From the NCBI GenBank assembly GCA_964596325.1, contig CAZQSQ010000003.1:9434-73433 (forward strand): DNA of 64,000 nt. Reading direction: 5' to 3'. This stretch comes from JBAZJI01 sp964596325. GTDB taxonomy: Bacteria > Patescibacteriota > Minisyncoccia > Minisyncoccales > JAGOPM01. Position 1 is the stretch's first letter; each line of letters opens with the position of its first letter. A program made the position numbers and the translations under genes. Below the pieces are notes generated by a model. The model was not told where the DNA came from, made no database searches, and saw nothing but the letters and a program-made list of their open reading frames with translations. Of this stretch, positions 1 to 8,870 are shown one piece after another.

Positions 1-2474
1 CAAATACCAAGATGCGCTGCGCAACCAATGGCAGGGCCCCATACCCAACCCAAAAATTCTAAAATCTATTGATTTAAGAACGGAGCCGGGCGGGCAATAT
101 TTTACCACTGATCTGGACGTGGAATACAACCAAAAATATTGTTGGAAGGCGGCGGCGCAAAACTTAGGCCGCACCGAACAAAAAGCCTATGACGGCTACC
201 AATGCTCAGAGGCGGTTTTGCCACTTCAATCCAAAACCGTTTCGGCTGAAGGTATCGGGACAACTAAGGCCCGGCTGGAAGGTGAAATCATAAGCTCGGG
301 CGGAAACCGCAATGCCGTTAAAGCCTGGTTTGAATATTGGCCCTGCACTGATAAAAAACAAGTACCCGCTCCTGAAGACATAAGGTCCCTCCAAGACAAG
401 GCTGTCGAAATATTTTATTACAAACAGAAAAAAGATTCGGGCAAAGTGACTTACGGANNNNNNNNNNNNNNNNNNNNNNNNNNNNNNNNNNNNNNNNNNN
501 NNNNNNNNNNNNNNNNNNNNNNNNNNNNNNNNNNNNNNNNNNNNNNNNNNNNNNNNNATAGAAAATATCACCGACAAAAGCGATATATTTTACCTCGCCG
601 ATTGCAGTATCGAGCCCCAAGCTAAAGATAAAGAACAATTTTTCGAAGCCAAGACAGGCTCCCGCAACGGGCTTTATTATTTTGGCGCCCAAAATGGGCT
701 TAAACCCGATACGGAATATTGCGTCCAAGCCGTGGGCGCAAATAATGCGGGGATAGCCTATGGAGAGATAATCCCCTTCAAAACATCGTTTGCCAAGCCA
801 ACACTGGAAGCTGATGATTTCCGGATAAAAAACATTATCTATCCGGCCGACAGCAAAACCTTTTCCTACAATGTTACGGGGCAACTGCTTTCCGATGGCA
901 ACACCACCAATGAGGGCGGCAGCGGCGCCCTTATCTGGGCCTATTGGTGGCTGGAAGGCGAACAGGTCAACACCAAGCTCAACCCCAAAGACGATCCTTT
1001 CTTCAAAAAAAATCCCCACCGGGTAACCTTTTCCCGCGCCGAAAAATCGGGCAGCCTGTTTGGAGTTTTAATCGGTAATGATCACTTGGACGGAAAAAAG
1101 AAATTTTTCGCCACCCTGATTGCTGAGAACATGGGCAAATACGGCGACAAAAAATATTCCTCCCCTGTAACCAAAGAATTCAATATCGAATCCCCACAAG
1201 CTTTGACTTTGAAAGCCTATTCCATGAGCTGGCAAAAAATTCTCTTCTCTGGAGCGGCCAAATCTCTGGGCAAGGGCAACCCCCAAGCCAAATATTACTT
1301 TAATATCTGCTCCGAGGAGCCGGCCGGAGACGATCCCTCGATCAGTTTTGATACCCGGTTTGCCTGCGCGCAGGGATTGCGTAAACGCGAGCACATGGTT
1401 GCTGTCCCGGCCGAGAAAGGAATGTTCTATTATGCCCTTAACAATCCGTTTGAAGATTATGTTTCCGAAAAAATGAAAAATCAGGGCCTCCCGGTTTATG
1501 AATACCTCGAAGTTAAGAAAAAATATTCCCGTTACATTTATAAATGGCAAGCTTGCGTGGCCACCGACTGCACCGGGAACAATACCTTTTCCTGCTTGAA
1601 TTGCGGGGAGCCCAAATCGATTATTTCTATGACTGACGTGCCGCAATTCTCCCAAACCAGCGGGCAATACACTTCCTGCCGGCGCCTTTATGCCGTGGAT
1701 AGAATGTCCGTGGTTGGCTCGGCCGGCTGTGGCGATAGCGCGCTTTCCATGTCTTTTGCCTACTGGTATCGCAACGACAACTCCTTCCGCGTTAATTGGC
1801 AGCGGGAATATAATCTGGCCATTCGCGGCTGCTTTTATGACATCAAAACCAACAGCTGCAATGACGATTGGAAACCATACGAAAAAATCGATGATTCCAA
1901 ATTAAGCGTTGAAGAACGCTATGAAAAGTATGAGCCGACCACTTATAAAGTTTTGCGTTATTTAACCTGCAAAGGACTTTTTTCCGTTGATTGGGTTTTA
2001 AGCGGCAAATATAATATTTTTAAGGATTTCCAGACAAATCTGGGCATGGTCTTCATGCCGATTACCGGCTCGAGCAGCATGGGCGATAAATTCCCTGACC
2101 GACAATTTGTTAATTGGGAGCAAACTCAGAGATTTACTTCCCGGGGCATTCCGATAATTATGCGCTGCTACGGCAATCCATCTCACTATGTGAACATTTC
2201 GCGCTGGGATGAATATGACAAAAACTCGGTTAAAGCGGTTGGCAATGACTCGATTGCAGCCCCTCAGAGCCCCCGCAAATTATTCCGCCTGACCACGGCC
2301 ATTGATAAAAATTACAATGGGAGGTTAAGCGATAGCTGCGGCCAAAATGTTTCCGGCTCAGCCGGAGACCAAACTTATATCCTGTTCCCATTGAGCAAGC
2401 TCTCGGAGGTTGGCGAAATTTACGATATCTCAAAAAAAACCTTTAAGGACTTTAACCCGCCCGAATTGCAGTAA
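1..2474 (+). CDS. Large secreted Fn3-type surface protein with C-terminal C39-like cysteine peptidase domain (5' partial)
   Basis: The frame is open at the window edge, runs from base 2 to the gap at 458-557, and resumes in a different nominal frame to the stop at 2474, so the gap length is not real. Before and after the gap the protein shows fibronectin-III-like strands ending in the pattern YCVQAVGANNA. The last ~280 residues differ: a DVPQFSQ start, then GCGDSAL with a candidate catalytic Cys at 1728-1730, and a later GNPSHYVNI with a candidate catalytic His at 2184-2186. This is the order seen in C39-like papain-fold peptidases. The ending SHYVNI in place of GHYVVV is a mild departure. 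Function (self-processing, or cleavage of a peptide at the cell surface) is inference. The signal peptide would lie upstream of the window. Confidence 0.7.
458..557. other. Assembly gap (100 N) inside the first gene
   Basis: A run of exactly 100 N. The flanks are not duplicates of each other and the reading frame changes across it, so real sequence of unknown length is missing. Confidence 0.99.
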
Positions 2475-2478
2475 GCTT

Positions 2479-2508
2479 AAAAAGCCCCAAGTTATTTGGG
2501 GCTTTTTG
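2479..2508 (+). terminator. Rho-independent terminator after the Fn3/C39 protein
   Basis: An AAAAAGCCCC / GGGGCTTTTT stem with a short loop and a T run begins a few bases after the stop at 2474. Confidence 0.85.
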
Positions 2509-2562
2509 ATTGAGGCCCTGTCAAAACCCAGGAAGGCTTGATTTTATTAGCAACTTCGTGCA

Positions 2563-2591
2563 TTGATTTTTTGCCTAAAATATGCTATAAT
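2563..2591 (+). promoter_or_regulatory. Promoter of the lipoprotein gene, extended -10
   Basis: TTGATT at 2563-2568, a 17-bp spacer and TATAAT at 2586-2591 preceded by TGC (extended -10). The stretch from AACTTCGT through TTGATTTTTTGCCTAA is almost identical to the promoter at 48427, suggesting shared control of two exported proteins. Confidence 0.8.
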
Positions 2592-2660
2592 ATAAGTATC
2601 ATAAGGCAACTTATGAATTAACAAAAAAATATACATCAAATAATCCAGAAGGAGGATTAA

Positions 2661-3251
2661 ATGAAAAATATCAGCATTCTGATTTGCGTGGCAGTTGTTG
2701 CGATTCTGGCCGTTGGCTGCACTGGAAAAGGTGAAAAAGATTTGTCGGCCAACTTGGTGCCATCCGTTTCGGAAAGCCCCAAGAATGCTGCAAAGGTAAT
2801 CACCTTCCCGACAGCCGCTCCCAAGGCAGTTGAACAAGTAGCCTCCCAGCCAAAGGAAGAAAAAGAAATCCTAAGGCTTCAGGAAGGCCAAGAGGCAAAG
2901 CAGGCTCTCAGGGTTAAGGCCCAGTATTTTACCGGCCTTTCCGGAGAACAGCTTGTAGAAATCAGCGTGGAGAATTTCGGACGCTGGCAAAGTGAAGACA
3001 TTTTGCTCGCCAAGGTTCGCTACTGGTACGAGGGAGAATCGCAGACAGTCACCAATGATTCTATCTCGATTGGCAGCGCCTCCTACTACTGGCAACCAAC
3101 CCGAACCAGAAATGGCAACAAGCTGCTGCACTTCAACCTGGAAGTCTACAGTGCATTCGATGAAAACCTTGAAGATTTGCCCCTGCTTGATGATGCCGGA
3201 AACAAAACGGAAATGATCACCCTGGGAACATTTGATGTCAATATGCCCTGA
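2661..3251 (+). CDS. Predicted lipoprotein
   Basis: A 196-residue protein with a short basic N-terminus, a hydrophobic stretch and the lipobox LAVGC near residues 16-20, so it should be lipidated and held on the outer face of the membrane. A strong Shine-Dalgarno (GGAGG at 2651-2655) lies six bases before the ATG and fixes the start. A linker rich in Ala, Pro, Lys and Glu (about residues 40-80) leads to a C-terminal domain with alternating strands (FGRWQSEDILLAKVRYWYEG and following), which looks like a beta-sandwich. I do not recognise the family. It is a single-gene unit with its own promoter and terminator. Confidence 0.75.
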   Translation: MKNISILICVAVVAILAVGCTGKGEKDLSANLVPSVSESPKNAAKVITFPTAAPKAVEQVASQPKEEKEILRLQEGQEAKQALRVKAQYFTGLSGEQLVEISVENFGRWQSEDILLAKVRYWYEGESQTVTNDSISIGSASYYWQPTRTRNGNKLLHFNLEVYSAFDENLEDLPLLDDAGNKTEMITLGTFDVNMP

Positions 3252-3270
3252 TTAAAAACCAAGGCATCAC

Positions 3271-3300
3271 AAAAGGCCCCCGCTTCACGAGGGCCTTTAA
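3271..3300. terminator. Bidirectional terminator between convergent genes
   Basis: AAAGGCCCCC / GAGGGCCTTT hairpin between the lipoprotein stop at 3251 and the stop of the minus-strand gene at 3308; both genes can end here. Confidence 0.8.
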
Positions 3301-3307
3301 CTATTTA

Positions 3308-3805
3308 TTAACCTTGTTCTTTGAAGACGTAAATCAATTTATTCTTGTCGTTGCGGTGCAAAATTTCGCCCTCGGGCGGCCAAGGATCATAAGCCGCTTC
3401 ATCGAGCACTTTGCCGTCTTTATCCAAAATCCGGATATTCTCGGCATTCTTATTACTCCACACAAAACTCTTTTGGGTAAAAAAATGAAAATCTGCGCCT
3501 TCCCGATCTTGGCGCTCCATGGCGGCTTCGGCCATCAGCTTGCCGGAGTGGATGCGCAAAACTTTCTCCGCGCCCAATTCGAAGTGAATATCTGCGGGAA
3601 ATTCTAAAACATCCCACCAAATCACTTGCCCGTCTTTCTCAATTTGCTTTTGGAGTTTTACTCCTCCCATTATATAGTGCCCTACCAACGCATCGTATTT
3701 CAAATCTATCCATTCGCTGGAAACTTGATGCACAGGGGCGTCCGAAACGCCATCGTAACGGTCTTTACCCTCGGGGTTTGGCTTAATTTGCCATATCTTG
3801 AGCAT
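3308..3805 (-). CDS. Hypothetical protein, beta-rich, lamin-tail-like end
   Basis: A 165-residue protein without signal peptide or membrane segment. The second half carries NIRILDKDGKVLDEAAY, a pattern reminiscent of lamin-tail domains (a strand ending in 'D.dGkvvDe..Y'); the N-terminal half does not match anything I recognise. It sits downstream of map on the same strand with 28 bp between them, so it may be the last gene of the adk-map transcript. The lamin-tail reading is tentative. Confidence 0.6.
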   Translation of the reverse strand: MLKIWQIKPNPEGKDRYDGVSDAPVHQVSSEWIDLKYDALVGHYIMGGVKLQKQIEKDGQVIWWDVLEFPADIHFELGAEKVLRIHSGKLMAEAAMERQDREGADFHFFTQKSFVWSNKNAENIRILDKDGKVLDEAAYDPWPPEGEILHRNDKNKLIYVFKEQG

Positions 3806-3833
3806 ATTTTTGTCTGTTTAATTATATTATGCT

Positions 3834-4580
3834 TTATGAATAAGTTAAAGCCTCCGGGCCATTATCCGTAATGGCCACCATGTGTTCGAAATGAGAAGCC
3901 AAAGAGCCATCGGCCGTCCGATAAGAAAAGCCATCGGAACCTTTTTTGATTTCCCAATCACCATTAGTAATCATCGGTTCAATGCAAAAAACCATTCCTT
4001 TTTTAATGACTTGGCCAGTCCCTCTTTTGCCATAATTGAGGATTTGCGGATCCTCGTGGAGCTCTTTGCCAATCCCGTGGCCGCACAAATCGCGCACCAC
4101 CGAGAAGCCCTGCGCTTCGACATACTTTTGGATTTCGTAACCGATGTCGCCAAAAGTATTGCCCGGCACGGCTGTTCTGATGCCCAGTTTCAAAGCTTCC
4201 TTGGCAACTTTGCACAAGCGTTGCGCTTCATAATCCGGGCGCCCCACAACCATGCTGATGGCCATGTCGGTATTATAGCCTTTATAAATCGCCCCGCAGT
4301 CCAATGACAGAAGATCGCCATCTTTTAAGACAGTGCCATTGGCGATTCCGTGCACCACCACATCATTAATGGAAATGCAGGTCACATTAGGAAAACCGCC
4401 ATAATCTTTGAAATTACTTTTAAGCCCATTCTGCAAAAGAAGCTTGGCACAAGCTTCTTCGATTTCGGTATCCAAAATTCCCGGCTTAACCATTTTAGCC
4501 AGTTCCTGCAAAATAGCGGAAAGCAGCTTGCCGCCTTCGCGCATTGTTTCGATTTCCTCCTTGGTCTTCAAAATAATCAT
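3834..4580 (-). CDS. map: Methionine aminopeptidase type I
   Basis: Removes the initiator methionine from new proteins, using two metal ions. The 248-residue length fits the short type Ia form. All expected ligands are visible: His77 (VVHG), Asp94 (SLDCG), Asp105 (NTDMA), His168 (CGHGIG), Glu201 (CIEPM) and Glu232 (HFEHM). The ATG overlaps the stop of adk by four bases, so translation is probably coupled. The adk-map order after secY is common in bacterial spc regions. Confidence 0.97.
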   Translation of the reverse strand: MIILKTKEEIETMREGGKLLSAILQELAKMVKPGILDTEIEEACAKLLLQNGLKSNFKDYGGFPNVTCISINDVVVHGIANGTVLKDGDLLSLDCGAIYKGYNTDMAISMVVGRPDYEAQRLCKVAKEALKLGIRTAVPGNTFGDIGYEIQKYVEAQGFSVVRDLCGHGIGKELHEDPQILNYGKRGTGQVIKKGMVFCIEPMITNGDWEIKKGSDGFSYRTADGSLASHFEHMVAITDNGPEALTYS

Positions 4581-5275
4581 GACAAAAATCCTAATAATTC
4601 ATCAAAAAGTTTGGCGGGCGTGTTTTCTCCGGAAAATATTTTAACCTTCAAACCTTCTTTTTGGAAAAACCCCACTAAAGGCTCTGTGCGCTCTTTGTAT
4701 TGAGCAAAACGGACTTTGATGTGCTCTGCGTCATCGCCTACGCCCACGCGCTTAACTAATTTACTCCCATCAATCGGGCAATACTCTAACTTTTCAAATT
4801 CTTCAGAATGCAAGATGGAGTGGCGCATCAGTTCGCAGATCCTTCTGTGGCTGTTGCGGAAAATTGAGGTTTCCACGTCCTGATCCAAAACACAAACCCA
4901 AATATTTTCCCGGCCATAAAGTTTTTCCAAAAACGGCACAAGCTTTTCGCCTTCATAAAGCGTACGCGGGCTACCCGAAGTAATAACGCCTTTGCCTTCA
5001 TTAAAAAGCTGCTCAATCTTGTCGTGCACCAGTTTAGTAACAAAAGGCGGGCTGCACAAGATGCCCTGGGAACGCATTTCTTTTTCGGCCTTGGCGTAGA
5101 ATTTCTGGCCGTCAGCCTCCACAAAATCCTCATCGCGCGATTTGGCAAACCAATCTTCCAAAATTTTAGAAGTTTCAAAAAGATACAGGCCTAAACGCTC
5201 AGATAAAAGAGTGGCCTGTGTGCCTTTGCCCGAACCCGGCGGGCCGATGAGTATTACAAATTTTTCCTTCTCCAT
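4577..5275 (-). CDS. adk: Adenylate kinase family nucleoside monophosphate kinase
   Basis: Interconverts AMP, ADP and ATP. A P-loop GPPGSGKGT spans residues 11-19 and a LID-like section carries the CPIDGSKL pattern. The start at 5275 puts the P-loop at the usual distance from the N-terminus; an upstream in-frame ATG at 5371 would add 32 unrelated residues and read into the preceding gene. Odd point: the canonical DGFPRT segment reads SGSPRT, so the usual Asp is replaced by Ser. A second adenylate-kinase-like gene (28943-30022) keeps DGFPR, so substrate use may differ between the two. Confidence 0.85.
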   Translation of the reverse strand: MEKEKFVILIGPPGSGKGTQATLLSERLGLYLFETSKILEDWFAKSRDEDFVEADGQKFYAKAEKEMRSQGILCSPPFVTKLVHDKIEQLFNEGKGVITSGSPRTLYEGEKLVPFLEKLYGRENIWVCVLDQDVETSIFRNSHRRICELMRHSILHSEEFEKLEYCPIDGSKLVKRVGVGDDAEHIKVRFAQYKERTEPLVGFFQKEGLKVKIFSGENTPAKLFDELLGFLS

Positions 5276-5297
5276 ACCTTTACCCAGAATAACACAC

Positions 5298-5314
5298 TTT
5301 TGCCAATGGCAAAA
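5298..5314. promoter_or_regulatory. Operator-like palindrome upstream of adk
   Basis: TTTTGCCA and TGGCAAAA form a perfect inverted repeat around one central base, 23 bp before the adk start. It overlaps a plausible weak -35 and could be a repressor site; the loop is too small for a good RNA hairpin. Inference only. Confidence 0.4.
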
Positions 5315-5323
5315 CCCCGGCCA

Positions 5324-5347
5324 AATAAAAACCGCCCTAAAGGCGGC
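5324..5347 (-). terminator. Terminator after the unknown gene upstream of adk
   Basis: On the minus strand CCGCCT TTA GGGCGG is followed by TTTTTATTT and overlaps the stop codon region of the gene ending at 5347. Confidence 0.7.
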
Positions 5348-6041
5348 TAACGGCCCATATGCGAATAGCAAGCGGCCGAGTCGAGAATGATTTTGTTACA
5401 AGCCAAGTTTATCAGCGAGTGGAAATTCGCCCAATGCCCGTCATTATCCAACCAAAGGCTCGTCCTTAAAACCGGCAGATCCTGGCTCCGGAAAATCGCT
5501 TCCACAATCAAGCGGCAACTGCCCGAATAAGCATGAACACCGGTAATTTGAAATTCGACGGTATCGGCTTTGGGGCCAGGCGCAAAAATGTACTGCATCT
5601 GCGCCAGATACGCATCCCGGAATTCTTCGGACTCTTGCTGATTAGCNNNNNNNNNNNNNNNNNNNNNNNNNNNNNNNNNNNNNNNNNNNNNNNNNNNNNN
5701 NNNNNNNNNNNNNNNNNNNNNNNNNNNNNNNNNNNNNNNNNNNNNNACTGCATCTGCGCCAGATACGCATCCCGGAATTCTTCGGACTCTTGCTGATTAG
5801 CTGGGTCTTTTACCCTCTCGTAAAATGTCTTGAAGGTATCAACGCGCAACTCGGGCAATTCCTTGGCCACTGGCATAACCTGAGAAAAAAATCCTTGCAA
5901 ATCCCTTTCCAAAGCCTCACCAATCTTAAAGGCCAGTGATTCAATTTTGCTTTGGGATTGGCGATCGGTGGCAGCTTGGGCCTCCACGCGCTCAAAGAGG
6001 CCGGACACAAATGGTTCGCAGCTAAAATATTTTCCTATCAT
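5347..6041 (-). CDS. Hypothetical protein (about 179 residues once a false gap is removed)
   Basis: As given, the gene is broken by 100 N at 5647-5746. The 55 bases at 5592-5646 are repeated exactly at 5747-5801; removing one copy and the Ns leaves 540 bases, an intact frame of 179 codons plus stop. The protein has a helical N-terminal half rich in Glu, Gln and Ala and a C-terminal half with alternating strands. No signal peptide or membrane segment and no family I recognise. It lies between terminators and has its own promoter, so it is not co-transcribed with secY. Confidence 0.75.
5592..5801. repeat. 55-bp assembly duplication around a false gap
   Basis: Copies at 5592-5646 and 5747-5801 are identical and abut the N run on both sides, the signature of overlapping contig ends that were scaffolded rather than merged. 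Confidence 0.95.
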
Positions 6042-6073
6042 CAGAACCCCCTTTTTTTTAATGGTCCACCCAC

Positions 6074-6102
6074 AATATAGAGGAGAACATTCTTCCAGTC
6101 AA
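6074..6102 (-). promoter_or_regulatory. Promoter of the unknown gene at 5347-6041
   Basis: On the minus strand TTGACT (6097-6102), 17 bp, TATATT (6074-6079). It directly follows the secY terminator. Confidence 0.65.
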
Positions 6103-6103
6103 C

Positions 6104-6136
6104 AAAAAATCCCCGCCGGCCGGCGGGGATTTTTTT
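6104..6136 (-). terminator. Strong terminator at the end of the str-S10-spc block
   Basis: An 11-bp GC-rich stem (ATCCCCGCCGG / CCGGCGGGGAT) with A and T runs on both sides, immediately after the secY stop at 6142. Confidence 0.9.
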
Positions 6137-6141
6137 AATTC

Positions 6142-7476
6142 TTAAATAGTTTCGTAATCTCTCATCTGCAACTGGGCATTAACCTTCTTGATGGTGTCCA
6201 TAACCACGGATACCACGATGAGTAGCGAAGTACCACCGACCAAGAAATCAAAACCTTGGATTTGGGTCAAAGAACCCACAATGGAAGGAGCGATGGCGAT
6301 AAAGCCCAAGAAAGCGGCACCCACCAACAAAAGCCTATTAAGCGTAGTGTCGATGTATTTAGCCGTATTTTCACCTGGCCTGATACCGGGCACAAAACCG
6401 CCGGTTTTTTGCAAATTGTCGGCGATATCTTTGGGATTAAAAACCACGGCCGCATAAAAATAAGTGAAGAAAAATACCAACAAGAAATAAATCAAATCAT
6501 AGAGCCCCGCACCCCAAACTGCGCCGGGAATCGGCCCCCAGTACGGAAAAGACGTAAAGGTTCTGGCGAAAAATTCTGAAACGCCTTCCAAGCCTTTCAT
6601 GGAAGGAATGCGCGCCAAAAGCTGGAAAATAGCTCCCGGGATAACCATAAACGAAACGGCAAAGATAACCGGGATAACGCCGGTCGGATTAACCGATAAT
6701 GGCAAATAAGTAGTTACACCGCCGAACATTTTGTTTCCCCTGACCTGCTTGGCATAGGAAACCGTGATATTGCGGCGAGCCTCATTAATAGAAACCACCA
6801 AGCCGATCATGGCAATAGAGATAAGGGCAAAAACCGTCATATTCAGAATGCTGCTCAAATTCGAAGCGTCAAAAAGCATTATCTGATTGTAAATGCCATG
6901 AGGCAAGCGGGAAACGATACCGGCAAAAATCAACAAAGATACGCCATCGCCAATGCCCTTTTCAGAAATTAACTCGCCTAAGAACATAACGACAACCGAG
7001 CCGGCGGCAATGGAAATCAGGGCACTGATTAAAACCGAAAGCGGCAAATTAGGTATCAAGCCTTGGGTTTGGAAAAGTTTTATCATGGCCCAACCCTGCA
7101 ACAAAGCCAAAGGCACGGTGGCCAAACGGCTCCACTGGTTGATAGTCTTGCGGCCTGCCTCCCCACCTTCTTTCATCATTTCTTCAATGGAAGGGATAAT
7201 CATGCCCAAAAGCTGGAAAATAATGCTGGCCGTAATATAAGGGCCCATGCCTAACATGACCAAGGAAAGATTTTCCAATCCTCCGCCCAAAATCATGTTC
7301 AAAAATCCGAACGCGCTATTCTGACCGCTGGCAAAAAACTTAGTAATCAAGGAGATATCAACCCCCGGAACAGGAATGCTTGCCATCAGGCGGAAAATGG
7401 CCATCATGGCGAGCACAAAAATAAATTTGTTGCGTAAATCCTTGGTTTTGAATATTTGTGTAATATGTCCGATCAT
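6142..7476 (-). CDS. secY: Preprotein translocase subunit SecY
   Basis: Core channel of the Sec translocon in the cytoplasmic membrane. At 444 residues it has the family's usual length and about ten hydrophobic segments. Family landmarks include the early PGVDIS segment, GIGDGVSLLIFAGI in the middle and a C-terminal MRDYETI tail. It is the route for the many large signal-peptide proteins in this window. It is the last gene of the ribosomal block, separated from rplO by 51 bp that holds a hairpin. Confidence 0.98.
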   Translation of the reverse strand: MIGHITQIFKTKDLRNKFIFVLAMMAIFRLMASIPVPGVDISLITKFFASGQNSAFGFLNMILGGGLENLSLVMLGMGPYITASIIFQLLGMIIPSIEEMMKEGGEAGRKTINQWSRLATVPLALLQGWAMIKLFQTQGLIPNLPLSVLISALISIAAGSVVVMFLGELISEKGIGDGVSLLIFAGIVSRLPHGIYNQIMLFDASNLSSILNMTVFALISIAMIGLVVSINEARRNITVSYAKQVRGNKMFGGVTTYLPLSVNPTGVIPVIFAVSFMVIPGAIFQLLARIPSMKGLEGVSEFFARTFTSFPYWGPIPGAVWGAGLYDLIYFLLVFFFTYFYAAVVFNPKDIADNLQKTGGFVPGIRPGENTAKYIDTTLNRLLLVGAAFLGFIAIAPSIVGSLTQIQGFDFLVGGTSLLIVVSVVMDTIKKVNAQLQMRDYETI

Positions 7477-7500
7477 AATAAGCTATTATAATATGCCTTA

Positions 7501-7519
7501 GCCCGTTTGGAAAACGGGC
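7501..7519 (-). promoter_or_regulatory. Hairpin between rplO and secY
   Basis: Perfect 8-bp stem GCCCGTTT / AAACGGGC. On the minus strand it is followed by TATTATAAT rather than a T run, so it looks like a processing or attenuation site, possibly with an internal secY promoter, rather than a terminator. Confidence 0.5.
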
Positions 7520-7527
7520 GGGCGCGC

Positions 7528-8085
7528 TTACTTTGCGGTTTTCTTTTCCGCTTTTTTGGAAGGAGTTTCCTTCTTAGCTACCACTTCCTTAACCTCCTTA
7601 GCCTCTTTGGCTGGCTTGGCTTTTTTCTGTTTGCCTGCCGGTTTGGCTTTGGCGATATAAATGGCCTTCCCGCCGGCTTCTTCAATACACTTGCGGGCGG
7701 AATTGGAAATCTTAACGCCGGAAACCTTCAAAACTTTATCGAGCTTACAGGTTCCCAAAATTTTGACTTCCGGATAATAACCATGCCAAATGGAAATCAA
7801 ACCCTTTTCGCACAAAGTGCTGGGGCTGACGATTTCGTTGGCTTGGAATTTCTTGGCCACGGCCTCTAATTCCAAAATTATCGGCTTGAGTTCAATAACC
7901 TCAAAGCGATAACCGCGCTTCTTGGGATAACGTTTAACGAATTGCCTGATAATCGGCTGGAAGTTGCGGCCTGCACGTGAACGCTGACCCTTGGCTCCGC
8001 GGCCGGAGAAAACGCCATGGGCGCCTCCGCGGGCAATGCGTTTCTTGCCCCTATTATTAGTTGTGCTCAGTTGGTGTGTCTGCAT
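7528..8085 (-). CDS. rplO: Ribosomal protein uL15 with basic C-terminal extension
   Basis: Large-subunit assembly protein. The start MQTHQLS at 8085 gives the usual L15 N-terminus; the in-frame ATG at 8109 would overlap rpsE by 20 bases. The Gly/Arg-rich GRGAKGQRSRAG is typical. The last ~45 residues are an extra Lys/Ala/Glu tail not part of the family core. rpsE lies directly before it, with no uL30 (rpmD) between, as reported for many Patescibacteria. Confidence 0.95.
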   Translation of the reverse strand: MQTHQLSTTNNRGKKRIARGGAHGVFSGRGAKGQRSRAGRNFQPIIRQFVKRYPKKRGYRFEVIELKPIILELEAVAKKFQANEIVSPSTLCEKGLISIWHGYYPEVKILGTCKLDKVLKVSGVKISNSARKCIEEAGGKAIYIAKAKPAGKQKKAKPAKEAKEVKEVVAKKETPSKKAEKKTAK

Positions 8086-8089
8086 ACCT

Positions 8090-8860
8090 TTATTCTTGAA
8101 TTTGGTCACTGGGCTTAGCCACGGCCAATTGGTCTTTGGCTTCGCCTTTTTTCTTATTCATTTTCAGTTTGGAAAGCGCCAAGAAAGCTGCCCGAGCATT
8201 GTTGAGCTTGTTCTTGGTATTGCCCAAATATTTGGCCGTAACATTTTTGTATCCGGCCATGGAGAAAATAACCCTGGCTGCCCCACCGGCCACAATACCG
8301 CGGCCTTGGGCTTGCGGTTTTAAGATTATCTCGGAAGCGCCAGCGCGGCTACGCACTTCATGGGGGATTGTGCCATTAACAATAGGCACAATAATCATGG
8401 CACGCTTGGCGTAACGGCCGGCTTTCTCGTTGGCCATGGCCACATCTTTACCTTTAGCCACGCCCAAACCAACCTTGCCGTTTTTATCTCCGATAACCAC
8501 AATGGAGCGGAAGCTCATTTTCTTACCGCCACCAGTCACACGGGTCACGCGGGAAATCTCGATAGTTTTCGAATCGTAAAGTTTTTCCGGCTTGTCGCCC
8601 CTAGGGCCGCCAAAGCCTCTGCGAAATCCCGGCTTGCCGCCGAAACCTCCCTGTCCGCCCGGACCGCGATTAAAACCGCCGCGTCCACCACCAAAGCCTC
8701 CTCTGCCAGGTCCTCCTTGGCCGCCCGGACCGCGATTAAAACCGCCTTGTCTTGGGCCGCCAAAACCGCGTTGCTGTCTGGCTCCCTGCAAAGCGGCAGC
8801 TGCTGGCTGGGCCGGAGTTTGAGGGACGTTATTTTGTTGTTGAGTATTGTCCTGTTCCAT
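8090..8860 (-). CDS. rpsE: Ribosomal protein uS5 with Gly/Arg-rich N-terminal extension
   Basis: Small-subunit protein involved in decoding accuracy. The S5 core (from about residue 95: KTIEISRVTRVTGGGKKMSF and onward) is standard. The first ~90 residues are unusual: a Gln/Ala lead, then RGG/FGG-type repeats (RGGFGGGRGGFNRG and similar). Short DNA repeats encode them. Such tails bind RNA in other proteins; here that is inference. Confidence 0.95.
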   Translation of the reverse strand: MEQDNTQQQNNVPQTPAQPAAAALQGARQQRGFGGPRQGGFNRGPGGQGGPGRGGFGGGRGGFNRGPGGQGGFGGKPGFRRGFGGPRGDKPEKLYDSKTIEISRVTRVTGGGKKMSFRSIVVIGDKNGKVGLGVAKGKDVAMANEKAGRYAKRAMIIVPIVNGTIPHEVRSRAGASEIILKPQAQGRGIVAGGAARVIFSMAGYKNVTAKYLGNTKNKLNNARAAFLALSKLKMNKKKGEAKDQLAVAKPSDQIQE

Positions 8861-8870
8861 GATATTTCAA

